NCBI RefSeq assembly: GCF_024362405.1
Contig: NZ_CP101454.1
Coordinates: forward strand, 1,674,001 to 1,738,000
Reading direction: 5' to 3'
Length of the DNA: 64,000 nucleotides
Origin: Halorarius litoreus
GTDB lineage: Archaea > Halobacteriota > Halobacteria > Halobacteriales > Haloarculaceae
A model generated the notes under the pieces. That model saw only the letters and a program-made list of their open reading frames with translations, did not search any database and was not told the origin of the DNA. Positions within the stretch are counted from its first letter, which is position 1; every line of letters starts with the position of its first letter. This document shows positions 16,921 to 28,000 of this stretch, in pieces. A program made the translations under genes and the position numbers.

Positions 16921-18348
16921 ATGGCTCAGCATACCCGGATTCCGGACTTGGCGGACACCGTCCAACGTGTCACGAGGGAAGGATTTTTCCCATCCTCACC
17001 CGCGGCCGTTGTTCGCGAAGCGACGTTTTCGGATATCTTAGCGGAGGTCTTGGCAACTTCGCCATCGGAGTCTGATATTACGCGGCTGTACGAGGAGTTA
17101 CAATCCCATCCATCGGTCGATAACGAGGATCTCGCAACGCAGCTCTGGGATATTTTCCTCGACACTTACACCACCAGCGGCCAACGGGGTGCGCGTGGCA
17201 AGGAAGCAAACCGCTACCTGATCCCGTTCCACCCCGCGATTGCAAAGCATTTCAAACCGCAGGAAAGCCGGAACTGGGGCCGCTGGTACCGGATGTTGAT
17301 GACAAGTGGCCGCCCACCCCAGTTCAATAATGACCTTCACGAGCAGTTCGTCGACAGACTGGACAGCCTCAACCCCTCTAATCTCTTCGAGGAGGTCATC
17401 GTCAACGCTGCTGAGAACATCGAAACAGAAGAAATCGGAGAAATCGAAACACAGCCAATTCGACCATACATCGAGGCGTGCGCGCTCCGCTTTCAGGAGG
17501 ATCTCCGCCACTGGCTCGATGATACGTACGAATCACCATCGCAGTGGCTGCAGTCCACACGCGATCTGATCTGTTTCCACTTTATGATGTACTTCGTCCA
17601 GCTCTCGGTGAATCTCCGACTGGAATTCGAGGCTGTCCAAGAGGGCGAAGCTGAGAATTTCGATCCGACGATGCGACCGATTCACTTCGGGCTCTGGGAC
17701 GAACGAGCAACACAGGACCGGGGCTTCGCCAACGAATGGTGGGAACGTGGGCCACGTGGCGTCGAGGGTGATGTCTACGATTCGTGGGGTCGGTTAGCCG
17801 TGATGCATATCCTCACGGAGACAGCCACTGAATCGAGCTTCGACATCCAGGGGGCATGGACACTATCAGAAGCGATGGACGCCTACGAGCCAGCGGCCAA
17901 GGCCCACGCTGTCGAAAAGATGTACTCATACCTCGACACCGACTTGCATCCGCGTGATCGCCGAGATCTCGCCGCCGCAGCCCAGCTCTTGGTCCAGGCG
18001 GTCAGAAAACACTACGAAAGCAAGAGTGAATCAAATCAAACACCAATCAGCATGGGAATAAACGTTGTAAGACAGTTAGGCAGTGGGCAGGACCGTCGAT
18101 TCTTCCGCTCGCAGCAACGAATCGGGAAAACATTCCGGTTGAATCGGAGTTCACTCAGATTCTTCGCACGGTTATTCCATGACCCAGAGGAGGACTCGCA
18201 TATAGAGGAGTTCTGGCGATACCTCCGTCGGCGCGGTATTGCCCTGGATTCGCGGAGTGAGAATGAAGCACTCGAGGAACTGGGAAAGATGGGAATGATC
18301 GACCGACAGAGCGACAGTGGGGGTGCCGTGTATGTCCGCTCCATTTGA
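16921..18348 (+). CDS. dptG: DptG-like protein
   Basis: 475 residues. No catalytic motif is visible. The sequence is mostly helical with aromatic clusters (ESRNWGRWYRMLMTSGRPPQ, about 118-137), and its C-terminal end reads like a winged helix (RRRGIALDSRSENEALEELG). It sits between the DptF-like and DptH-like genes, 2 nt after the first and overlapping the second by 17 nt, the dptF-dptG-dptH order. DptG is the least understood member of DndFGH and is needed for restriction. The assignment rests mainly on position and length. Confidence 0.55.
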   Translation: MAQHTRIPDLADTVQRVTREGFFPSSPAAVVREATFSDILAEVLATSPSESDITRLYEELQSHPSVDNEDLATQLWDIFLDTYTTSGQRGARGKEANRYLIPFHPAIAKHFKPQESRNWGRWYRMLMTSGRPPQFNNDLHEQFVDRLDSLNPSNLFEEVIVNAAENIETEEIGEIETQPIRPYIEACALRFQEDLRHWLDDTYESPSQWLQSTRDLICFHFMMYFVQLSVNLRLEFEAVQEGEAENFDPTMRPIHFGLWDERATQDRGFANEWWERGPRGVEGDVYDSWGRLAVMHILTETATESSFDIQGAWTLSEAMDAYEPAAKAHAVEKMYSYLDTDLHPRDRRDLAAAAQLLVQAVRKHYESKSESNQTPISMGINVVRQLGSGQDRRFFRSQQRIGKTFRLNRSSLRFFARLFHDPEEDSHIEEFWRYLRRRGIALDSRSENEALEELGKMGMIDRQSDSGGAVYVRSI

Positions 18349-21300
18349 ACTGCGGCTCGCCGACTACCTGCTCGAGTATTTCGAGAACCATCCGCCACAA
18401 GGCGGGCAAATCTCACTTGCACGCTTCTACAACGCAAAGCTCACGCAGGACTTCATCGAAGCCTTCATTGAAACTGACGCGGTCGAAACAGGTTCGCTGT
18501 CAGTCGATGGGGACGCCGTTGAGCTACCGACGTACACCAAGACGGGCGTGGACACGTTCGTCGTCCGGGTCGTTTCGAACGAGCGTGAGAACCTCGAGCC
18601 GTACGAGGTGTACCAAGGGTTTGCGACCGAGATGCGGAACCAGATCGCCGACTCGGTGTATGGCGACAATCCCAAAGCGATGCTGATGGTGCTTGAGGCG
18701 GATGCCGCGATTGACACACTCGAAGCCTCAGAGGACCTGTTCGGCGAGGAAGGTCCGCTGAACCTCGATAGCTTCCAAGCATCGATCCTATCGCCAGAAG
18801 GAATCGACTCCCCATTAGGTCGAGCGGTCCTCCGAAGCTTGCAGAACGTGATGGAAGACGAGGATTTTGTCGCTGACGATGTCGAAGTCCTCGAGACCGT
18901 CAGTGAACTCCGGACTGAGATCGAAGCGGAGGAGTGGGAGCGAGTTAGCGAGTTAATCGGTGAACTCCCGAATTTCCTTCCCGAGGACTTGCTCTTACAG
19001 GATGCGATCCAGAACTCCAGTGATGAGGACGAATTGGCAAAGGAACTCGAAGACACCCTAAAAGACAATCAGGAACATGCCGAGCGGCTTCGAAAAGCGC
19101 ACCGCGCTGGGGCAGATATCGAATCTACGCTGTCATCCACATACAAGGAATCGTTCGTAAAGGATGTCAAGAACATCGGCTCGTGGAAGTCAATCTCACA
19201 CTCCAAAGCCCGCAGGAGCATTCAGCAGAATCCCAGCAGGCAGTTTCGCGATCTGTCCGTAGAGGCCGAAGACTATCGCGTGTACAGCCCGCCAGAGACG
19301 AACCGAATCGAGCGAAGTGTCATCGCTCTCCCAAAGGACGGTGAGATCCAGCTTACAGCGGAATTTACCGCTGATATGGCAGACGTGCCAAAGGAGTTGA
19401 TCGGGCCGAACGGAGATGAGATCGGTCGAACTTATAAATACGAAGATACGATTACTGCGGCGCTTAAGGACCTCCCAGAGGAGGAACCCCGGTTCGCGCA
19501 GTTTAATCTCTATGTCGGTAAAAAGACGACACAAGGGAAGCCGACGCATGTCTTCCGAGTTGGTGTCGTTCCCTCCTGGTTCTTCCAGGCCACCGAAGAC
19601 GTGGCGCTCGATATCAACGTCGAAGAGGAGGCCTTCGTGTCGCATGGTGATGACATTGTCACCCTTCGAGTCCCCGAACAACTCGGGTTCACTATAGAGG
19701 AGGAGCCGGATCGGGAAGTCATCGACACTGAGGACCCGAAAACAGTCACATTCGAAAGACCGCTGGAACTCGTCCCAGATGCTCCCGATATCGTTGAAAC
19801 GGTTGCCTGTCTCGTCTCGCCAGCATCCGGAGTCCCAATCGAGATTCAGTTCGAGACGGAAGTCGCAGTTGCCGAAACCCAGACTGTACAATTCCCGCTA
19901 TTCCTCTCAGCAATCGCATTCCCTGATCAGTGGGCCAAAGAGGACCTCCGATTGTCCGATTCCCTGACAGTGGACTACCGCAAAGGCGTCATTCACGCGT
20001 CGAACACAGAGGGGATTCGGCTAGAGGATGATACCCTCGAAGTCATTCAAGTCGAAAATCAACTCGCCAGCGAAGAGTCAATTCGGCCTCGACAGGTCCG
20101 CGGTGACGAACTCGATATTGGACAAGAAATCGATCCTGAGGCCGAGCTCCCAGCGGAGCTCGAGGAAGCCTATGGAAGACTATTCGAACATTTCCGTGAT
20201 CGGAACCGAACTCCGTCCACTGATCCGTGGGACGAACGAACGAAGTCGGTAGCCAAAGAGGTCGTTGAGATCTATCTCGCGGAAGTAGATACGATCGGCG
20301 ATCAACCAGCATTCACTCCGTACAGCACGCTGCGGGACATCTGTACGATTCAGTCCGCGACCACCCAGAAAGTCTGGCTCACCCCATATCACCCACTCAT
20401 CTTGGCGTATGCACTTCGCATCGCCGACTGGCGCGATATGGAGCTTGTACCGAATGAGACAGCAGGCGGATTCCGCAGCGACCGCTTCTTCGACCGATTC
20501 AACGCGAACGGGTTACTCCCCTATCGAATCGCCGAGGGAGGAGAGAATCTTCTCCAAGGGATGGCCCTCGATGACAACCACTTCTGGCTTGTGTATTCGC
20601 CCGTTGAATCGCCGGGATCCCAAACCCCGAACTTTATGAGTCGAGTCATCCGGGACAAGCTCGAAGCGTTCGTCAAAGCGTTCCCGACGCTGTTCGAGTT
20701 ACACCCTGGTCGCAACCTCGTGGTTAACCTTGTGAACATGGGTGACTTGGGTCCAGTCCTCGAGGGCCTCTTCGAGTTCTACAAACGCACTGAGAAGCTG
20801 GGGATCGAGCCGCCGATGATCTTACTCCGGATCTATGGTGGTAGCACCGAAGGTGAAGAGCTCGAGAAGTTCTTCGCGGAGGATGCCGACTCCTCGCTCC
20901 GAACCCGCCTCGAAAAAAAGGACGATTCCATCGTCGATCTCCTTCGTACGAACCTCATGTACGTCCGGGAGGGGGAGTATGACCACTCGGCAGAGCAAGG
21001 CGCTCATGTCACGTTCTTCCGTGGGATGCTAACCGAGGACTATGGAACGATGGACGCGTCGAACCTCCCGTCTGGGTTCCTGTTCGATGGCCTGACCCCT
21101 CACGCATCGATTGATGTTTCGAAATCCGGGCGTGGAACCGTCTATACCGTTGGGTTCAGTTGCGACGAGTCGGATCCTGGTCTGCTGGCTGACACCGCAC
21201 GCTGCTTGAATGCTCTCGAAGCTGGGAAGTTCACCAACGGATTCCAACCTGGGCGAGCTCTCAAGAAAAACATTGATTCGACTGGGAAAGGCGACGTCCG

Positions 21301-23890
21301 AGCACTCTGGGATCAAGCGCTCTGGGCGGTCCACGTCCAACCGAACGTCGGCATCGAGTTCTACACGCGGGGACGACGCCAACAGAGCGACTCGGAGGCA
21401 AACGACACGATCATGATCCACTACAGCGACCAGTACGAGTCGTCGTCCCCGAACTTCGACGTCATCACTTCGACGAACAAACGCAAGCCCTATCTTCGCG
21501 CACTGGAGCGAACCTTACGCGATGCCTCGCTTGATGCGGTGCTGGACCCGGACACTATTCTCTCCCATCTCGTGGCCATTGACGGAGAGCTCGCGCTTGA
21601 TCTCCAGCGCGGTGATGACACCAAAATCACCGAGCTAATAGGATTGATCGGTGGACTGTCGCTGAGTCAGCGATTACTTGAGCGCTCGCTCGGCGACCAC
21701 ATCTGGATCCCGGTTAGTCTGAACGAGCTAACGCGACATGATCGGGCTTTCCGTGAAGTCGGCGACGCACTACTCCCCTACGAGGACTGGGGGCGTGCGA
21801 GTGACGACCTGTGTTTCGTGGGGGTTGACCCGAAGGCTGACGAGCTATCGCTCCAGCTGTGGGTCGTCGAAACTAAGGGCGGATCGGCACAGCTAAAAAA
21901 AGGCCGAGAGCAAGTCGAAGGCGCTCTCGATAATCTGCAAGCTCTCTTCCACCCAGACATCAAGTATGCGGACCAGCGGCTATTCTATGGCGAATTCGGG
22001 AAGGTCGTTCTCGACGTCGCCCGACGGCTCAACCACTACGGTGTGTTCTCCGATGAGGAACTCGAGTCGCTGCTCGCCCGAGAACGCTCGTTCCTAGAAG
22101 GCGACTTCCAGATCGAATTCCTCACAGACCAAGACGGTCACGTCGGAGAGGTGATTCGAGTCAAGGAGAACATTTTCCAGTCCAATTACGATGGGAGCAA
22201 TTCGGTACGGACCCTGGAAGTTCCGATGAACGTCCTCCAACTACTCAAAGGCGAGGACGTTACCCAAGTTCTCACCGATTTAAACCTTCAAGCAATCGAA
22301 TTCGACAGCGGGCCCTCGAAAAGTGTACAACCACGAAATGAGCTTCGAGCAGACACCGTTGAAAGCAATCAGCCCGAGGCCAGCGCTGGCCAGAACTCCG
22401 AAGAACCCGAGCGTGACGGAGAGACAGCTGAGGGAACAAGCCAACCAGAGGAAGAAACTGCCCGCGGAACACTTAGCCCGGTACAGGAACCGGAGTCGCG
22501 AGAACCTGAACGAACGGAGGACTCTGGCGACGCGTCCTCTACTAACCAGCATGAAGAACACTCTCCAGAAGAACCTCCCAAATCGAAAATTGATACTCGC
22601 GACAGTGGGACAGAGCCGCAATCCGGCGTGTCGGGTGAAGATGAGGAACGTGAAGATGCCGAGACAGAGACCCCTCCGGAGCCGAAAGCCCAGTCGCCGA
22701 TTTCCAACGATCAGAGCAACAACCAGGAGGCGTCTTGGCTTGAGGGAACGCTACCAGACGTTCTCGAAGAGCTAGACACTGGCGATAGCGCTGAACCGGA
22801 GATCGACAGGGGGCGACTCGTGTCCGATCTAAAGCGTGAATTCGAGTCACTTGGTGTGCGGATTCACCCACCAAACCCGAATGATGTTTCTATCGGGCCA
22901 CGAAAGATCGGCGTCGATGTCCTTCCTAAAGAGGGACAAAAAGTGGAAGGCATTCTCAATTCCCTTGACTCGCTCAGCGTCCACATTCAAGCCCAAGGAG
23001 CGATTACGGGGCATCTGAATCCAGCAAAAGGGGCGGTCCGGCTGGAGATCCCTCACGATGACCCGCAGAGCGTGCTCCTCAGCGAAGGGTTAGACGTTCT
23101 CCGTGATGAGCTCACAGAACCGGCCACGATCCCGCTTGGCGTGAATACGGACAACGAACACTATTCGTTGTCGTTGCCACAGGAACGCCACGTCCTCATC
23201 GGTGGGGCAACAGGATCCGGGAAATCAAACTTTCTCGCGACAATCATCACGAGCCTCGCTCTGACCAACGACCCTAACGGCCTCCATCTGAATATCTTAG
23301 ATCCGAAAGGCGTGGACTTCGGTCGCTTCGAAAATCTGCCGCACGTAAAACAGGGGACCTATCTCGATACGCCCGATACCTGTACAGAGTACCTCTGGAA
23401 GGTCGTAACTGAGATCATTCCTGAACGAAAAGACCACCTTCGGGAGGCAGGCGCAGCCTCGATCCAAGAGCTCAACGAGTATGCGGATGATCTGGACGCG
23501 GACCCACTCCCATATGAAGTGATCATCATCGATGAATATGCGGACCTCGTGATGTCGCTTGAGGAGCGGCAAGACGAATTCGAGGATGCAGTCGCTCGTA
23601 TCGCTCAGATCGGCCGTGCAATGGGTATTATCGTTCTCTTGGCGACACAGCGACCGTCCGCAGATATCGTGTCTGGGAACATCAAGACGAACTTCCCCTG
23701 TCGGATCAGCTTCCGGCTGCCCTCCAACACCGACTCACGCGTGATCTTGGATCAGCCAGGTGCAGAGGATCTTCAGGGAGCAGGTGATATGATCGCGCTC
23801 ACCCAGTCCGGAGACGAACATCACCTCCTCGGGTATTACCTACCGCCACAGCACACTATGTCGATCATTCGAATGCTGGCTCAAGACTAG
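18332..23890 (+). CDS. dptH: DptH-like giant protein with FtsK-type translocase domain
   Basis: 1852 residues from the ATG at 18332. Residues 1-1300 are a large multi-domain region. It includes a possible PD-(D/E)XK core, DLCFVGVD followed by WVVETKGG with E1180 and K1182. A low-complexity acidic linker (about 1324-1467) follows. The C-terminal 290 residues form an FtsK/HerA-like motor: Walker A GGATGSGKS (1624-1632), Walker B VIIIDEYAD (about 1730-1738), ATQRPSADIVSGNIKTNFPC (about 1771) and the LDQPGAEDLQGAGDM segment. DptH is the ATPase of the Dnd restriction complex that acts on unmodified DNA. The start lies inside dptG, so translation is coupled. AT content is somewhat higher than in flanking genes, which may indicate transfer. 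Confidence 0.68.
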   Translation: MSAPFELRLADYLLEYFENHPPQGGQISLARFYNAKLTQDFIEAFIETDAVETGSLSVDGDAVELPTYTKTGVDTFVVRVVSNERENLEPYEVYQGFATEMRNQIADSVYGDNPKAMLMVLEADAAIDTLEASEDLFGEEGPLNLDSFQASILSPEGIDSPLGRAVLRSLQNVMEDEDFVADDVEVLETVSELRTEIEAEEWERVSELIGELPNFLPEDLLLQDAIQNSSDEDELAKELEDTLKDNQEHAERLRKAHRAGADIESTLSSTYKESFVKDVKNIGSWKSISHSKARRSIQQNPSRQFRDLSVEAEDYRVYSPPETNRIERSVIALPKDGEIQLTAEFTADMADVPKELIGPNGDEIGRTYKYEDTITAALKDLPEEEPRFAQFNLYVGKKTTQGKPTHVFRVGVVPSWFFQATEDVALDINVEEEAFVSHGDDIVTLRVPEQLGFTIEEEPDREVIDTEDPKTVTFERPLELVPDAPDIVETVACLVSPASGVPIEIQFETEVAVAETQTVQFPLFLSAIAFPDQWAKEDLRLSDSLTVDYRKGVIHASNTEGIRLEDDTLEVIQVENQLASEESIRPRQVRGDELDIGQEIDPEAELPAELEEAYGRLFEHFRDRNRTPSTDPWDERTKSVAKEVVEIYLAEVDTIGDQPAFTPYSTLRDICTIQSATTQKVWLTPYHPLILAYALRIADWRDMELVPNETAGGFRSDRFFDRFNANGLLPYRIAEGGENLLQGMALDDNHFWLVYSPVESPGSQTPNFMSRVIRDKLEAFVKAFPTLFELHPGRNLVVNLVNMGDLGPVLEGLFEFYKRTEKLGIEPPMILLRIYGGSTEGEELEKFFAEDADSSLRTRLEKKDDSIVDLLRTNLMYVREGEYDHSAEQGAHVTFFRGMLTEDYGTMDASNLPSGFLFDGLTPHASIDVSKSGRGTVYTVGFSCDESDPGLLADTARCLNALEAGKFTNGFQPGRALKKNIDSTGKGDVRALWDQALWAVHVQPNVGIEFYTRGRRQQSDSEANDTIMIHYSDQYESSSPNFDVITSTNKRKPYLRALERTLRDASLDAVLDPDTILSHLVAIDGELALDLQRGDDTKITELIGLIGGLSLSQRLLERSLGDHIWIPVSLNELTRHDRAFREVGDALLPYEDWGRASDDLCFVGVDPKADELSLQLWVVETKGGSAQLKKGREQVEGALDNLQALFHPDIKYADQRLFYGEFGKVVLDVARRLNHYGVFSDEELESLLARERSFLEGDFQIEFLTDQDGHVGEVIRVKENIFQSNYDGSNSVRTLEVPMNVLQLLKGEDVTQVLTDLNLQAIEFDSGPSKSVQPRNELRADTVESNQPEASAGQNSEEPERDGETAEGTSQPEEETARGTLSPVQEPESREPERTEDSGDASSTNQHEEHSPEEPPKSKIDTRDSGTEPQSGVSGEDEEREDAETETPPEPKAQSPISNDQSNNQEASWLEGTLPDVLEELDTGDSAEPEIDRGRLVSDLKREFESLGVRIHPPNPNDVSIGPRKIGVDVLPKEGQKVEGILNSLDSLSVHIQAQGAITGHLNPAKGAVRLEIPHDDPQSVLLSEGLDVLRDELTEPATIPLGVNTDNEHYSLSLPQERHVLIGGATGSGKSNFLATIITSLALTNDPNGLHLNILDPKGVDFGRFENLPHVKQGTYLDTPDTCTEYLWKVVTEIIPERKDHLREAGAASIQELNEYADDLDADPLPYEVIIIDEYADLVMSLEERQDEFEDAVARIAQIGRAMGIIVLLATQRPSADIVSGNIKTNFPCRISFRLPSNTDSRVILDQPGAEDLQGAGDMIALTQSGDEHHLLGYYLPPQHTMSIIRMLAQD

Positions 23891-23972
23891 AAATACACCG
23901 ATTACGGGAATACATCGTAGCTAAGATGGCAGGAATCCATATCGGTCATTCGTGCTTCAACGAGAACTGAGC

Positions 23973-24950
23973 CTACCACCAGCCGAGTGAGTCGTTTCGC
24001 ATCTCGAGATACGTCGGATCCAGGTGGCCATTGGCGAATGCCGACAGTGTCTCACCATCTCGATGGAGCAACGTCCGTTGTAGCAGGTCGCTCTCCGTCT
24101 CGAAGTTGGGATGCACCTGAAGGCGATAGTCCGTATCGAGGGTGAATAGCTCGGCGTCAAATGCTGCGTGGTGCGTCTTACTCAACGGGAGCACGTTGCC
24201 GAAATCGGCTCGATAGTCCGGGTAGTCGCTCCAGGGGAGTACGTGTGCGATGTCGAGCAATCGAGAATGGTCGACTGTCGATACTGGACACGTGGTATCG
24301 TATCGATGGAGAACGACGGCCCGGAACTCTGGATCGAGTGCGCGCGAACTCGTTACACTCTGGTATTCCGTGGCACTATACTCCGTTTCCCGATTACTCT
24401 CCGACTCCACTGCTTCTTCGGCCCAGATCCCCCGAATCGATTGAATCTCGTCGACGAACTGCTGACCCAGCGTAGTGACCTGGTATTGGTTAGTTTGACG
24501 AGCGACTAGATCGAGACTCCGGAGCCAGTTGACGCGCTGTTTAGCCATATCCGTCTTCGTCGGGGTCCACCCGAGGACCTCGTTTGTCGACAGTAGAAAC
24601 GCGTTGATTTCCTCGATCGTCATGGGGCGAGCCGCAAGTTCAAAGAGCAGACTCTGCAGACCGACGTTCCGCTCGGCCATGATATCGAACAACACCTTGC
24701 TATCTTGCTCAGGGAAATACCGCTGGCCCGCAGTATCGAGCCGCCAGCCATCTACCCCCTGCTGTACGAATCCAAGGCTTTCGAGATATCGGAGCCGCCG
24801 CTCGATTGATCCCTGACTCTCGACGTTGGCGAACTGCTCTCGATGCCACTCGATCAGCTCTCCGTGTGTCGGCTCCGCCGATGCGATATACTGAAGCGTC
24901 CGATCGAGTGTCTTGACGTAGCTGTCACCTCCACCAAACAACGGCACCAT
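23973..24950 (-). CDS. HNH endonuclease with N-terminal winged helices
   Basis: 325 residues from the ATG at 24950 (upstream in-frame ATGs at 25010 and 25028 are possible, but would leave no room for the divergent promoter). Two winged-helix-like regions (about 15-85 and 100-180) precede the nuclease. The HNH core at about 220-290 includes HRYDTTCPVSTVDHSRLLDI, AHVLPWSDYPDYRAD, GNVLPLSKTHHAAFD and the strand after it. HNH enzymes of this layout act as restriction or DNA-damage nucleases in haloarchaea. It is convergent with the Dpt-like operon (82 nt apart), so co-regulation is not implied, but it fits a defence island. Confidence 0.8.
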   Translation of the reverse strand: MVPLFGGGDSYVKTLDRTLQYIASAEPTHGELIEWHREQFANVESQGSIERRLRYLESLGFVQQGVDGWRLDTAGQRYFPEQDSKVLFDIMAERNVGLQSLLFELAARPMTIEEINAFLLSTNEVLGWTPTKTDMAKQRVNWLRSLDLVARQTNQYQVTTLGQQFVDEIQSIRGIWAEEAVESESNRETEYSATEYQSVTSSRALDPEFRAVVLHRYDTTCPVSTVDHSRLLDIAHVLPWSDYPDYRADFGNVLPLSKTHHAAFDAELFTLDTDYRLQVHPNFETESDLLQRTLLHRDGETLSAFANGHLDPTYLEMRNDSLGWW

Positions 24951-25061
24951 GCTGCGTATCCGAGCATCACCCATGCCACCACACATCACGTAGTGTCGTG
25001 ATAGTTCCATGTGTCGTCTCCCGAACATTCATACGCCAGTCCGCCGACTCGTGACTATTCC

Positions 25062-28000
25062 ATGCCTGTCGGGACGTTGTACGCCGGTCCACGATACCCG
25101 GCGCTCGAATCCGTCGCCTTCGCTCAGGTCGCAGCACGGTCCGGCTCGCAGCCAAGTAGCCTTCTCTACCTCGCCCGAAACGACCATACGGCCGATCAAT
25201 CCCGAGAGAGATGGCGGCACCACAGCCGCCCGCACGCCCTCGACGTCGACACGTTCGACGGCCTCGTCGCCGACTGCTACGAACGCGAGCAGTACGCTGG
25301 TCGCATCACGCACATCGACCAGCCGCTCCGCGACCGACTCGTCGAACTCGCGGTCGAACGGCTGACCGACCCAGCGAACCCACTGTACACTACCGGCTTC
25401 CCGGCACAGGGGCTTTGTGAACAGGTCGAAGACCTGCTCTCCCTGCTCGAGTTCGCCGACCTGCACTCGCCGACAGCGATCCGTGACCGCCTCGAAGCGG
25501 AAGGCCTCGACACCCAGGCCGAGACCGCCCAAGCGATCGCGCGTGCGTTCGAGGCTGCCCGCGAGACACTTCTCGATGACCACGCCGCGGAGACGTTCCG
25601 CGCCGAACGCTACCACCACGTCGCCACGACTGCCACCGATCTCACCGAGCTCCGGCCACACATCGACGCCGTCGTCCTCGGTGGCTTCTCGCTGTTTTCG
25701 CCGCTCGAACGCCAGCTCGTCGAACGTATTGCCGAGACGTGGCCGACCGTCGCCCTCCTTCCACAACTCACCGACAGCGACGACGCCGTTGGCGTCGACC
25801 GCGGCGCCGAACGAGCTCTCGAGGCGTACCAGCAACTCGGCTTCGACCGCGAGTACGTTTCCCCGGCCGACTCGAACCACGGTCGCACGACCGCCCGGCA
25901 GCTGTACCGGCCGGCTTCGGCCACGCCCACTGCCGCTGCCTCCACGGATCTCGACCTCATTCAGCCCGAAACGCGGCCCCAGGAACTGCGGCACGTCGCC
26001 CGCGACATCCGCGCCCGCATCGCGGACGGCACGCCAGCCGAGACGCTCGGCATCGTCCTCTCGGCACCGGGTGCGTACCACGAGCGGCTCGTCGAGACGC
26101 TCGAGCAGTACGGCATTCCAGCGACACTCGCGATCGAGCGGTCGTTCGGCGATACAGCACTTGGGGAAGTCCTCTCCGAACTCGCGAGCCTCAGCCGCGA
26201 TGACCCACCGCTCGATGCCGTCACAGCACTGGTCTCGAACCAGCTCGTTCACGCCACCGACAGCGATGTCCAATCCCTGACTCGCGTCGCGAGCCGGCTC
26301 ACCTCGCGTCGCCTCGAAACCGCCTACGAGCACCTTCCCGACGAATCAACTGCCGCCCTCCAATCACTCGTCGCCGATGCACAGGCGCTTCGGGAGACAG
26401 CCCTTGCCGACCTTCCGGCCGCCTTCGAGACGCTCCTCGACGACCTTGGTGTCGCTGACGCCATCGATGACCTCCCCAGAACGCCCCGGGGCCGAACTGA
26501 GAAACAGGCTGCAAAGCGTCTCGACCGAACGCTCGAGACACTCGCCATGACCGACGGCTACGCCGACCTCGACCGCGGCGACGCCGTCGACCGGCTCGAA
26601 CGGGCACTCCGGGGCGTCACCCTCGACGCCGATGGCGGCCGCGAAGACGGTCATGTGCTCGTCTGTGGGCTCGACGAGGCTGCCCCGCACGAGTTCGACC
26701 ACGCGTACGTCCTCGGGCTCACCGAGGGGCAGTTCCCGTCGAACCCCGAGCGCCTCGCGTTCACGCGACCGATCAACGAGGCGCATGCGGACTTCCAGCA
26801 GGCGGACATCCAGCAGCGGGCCCGCTACCACTTCGGGACGCTGCTCGCCAGCGACGCCTCCCTCACGCTCTCAGTTCCGGAACGCGACCTCGAGGGCGAC
26901 CCGTTCGTGGAAGCGGACGTCATCACGGAGCTCCGGCGCGTTACCGACCACGAGCCCGACCCGGTCACACCCACAGACACACCGCCTGGTGCGAGAGAGG
27001 ACGTTCAGCGGTCGCTCGCTCGGACGTTCGCTCACGACGGTACAGACGACTATACCCCTGCAATCGACCGGGCAGCCGATGTGGGGACGTTCGACGCCCC
27101 GCGGCGCGAGCGACTCCACGCTGGAACGGCCTGTGCGGCTGCCCGCGCGAGTCCCGACCTCACGCCGTACGACGGCCAGCTCTCGGCCGAGACGGTTGCC
27201 ACGCTCCACGGGCGCGACACGAGAGAGCCCTACAGCCCGAGCCGACTCGAGACGTACGCCACGTGCGGCTTCAAGTACTACATGCAGCGCGTGCTCGACA
27301 TCGAGGACCCCGACGAGATCGGGCTCGAACCCGATGCCCGCGTCCGTGGTGGCTTCGTCCACGACGTGCTCGAACACTACTACGCCGAACTCCAACCCAC
27401 GCCCGGCGTTCCTGTCTCGCCCGTCGCGAACCGCACCGACCGCGAAGCCCATCTCCTCGACGTAGCCCTCGCGAGTCTCACCGAACGGTTCGACGACGAC
27501 CCGACCGCGTTCCAGCGCGAGTGGCTCGTGCAGATCCTCGCCGGGCTCGGCGACCCCGAAGACAATCCCTACTACGGCGACGATTCGTTTGGCGACCCCG
27601 AACGCGGGCTCCTCGTCCGCTATCTCGATCACGAGTTCGGCGAGGTCGCCAAATCGACGGCACTGCCCGCGTGGTTCGAAGCACGAGTCGGTGCGCCCCG
27701 CGGCGACGAAGTCGTGCTCCAGACGGAGCCGGTCCAGATTGACACGCCCCACGGAACCGTCCCAATCCACGGAAAGATCGACCGCATCGACGTGGTGCCG
27801 GACTCGTCGCCAACCCAGCTCGTCGTCCGCGACTACAAGACCGGCACCACGCCCAGCGAGGCGGACACGCTCTCCGGCCTTGCCTTCCAGCTGCCCCTCT
27901 ATGCCCTGCTCGCCGAGGGCGTCCTCGAGAACGTCGAGACCGTTGGTGGGTCGTACTACCAGGTGAAGCCGCCGCGGCATGTCAGCCACCGTAAGGGGCT

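Noticed and set aside
15173..23890. BREX, DISARM or Wadjet as identity of the three-gene operon
   Set aside because: There is no methyltransferase, phosphatase (PglZ), SNF2 helicase or SMC-like protein; P-loop ATPase plus FtsK-type giant fits dptFGH better.
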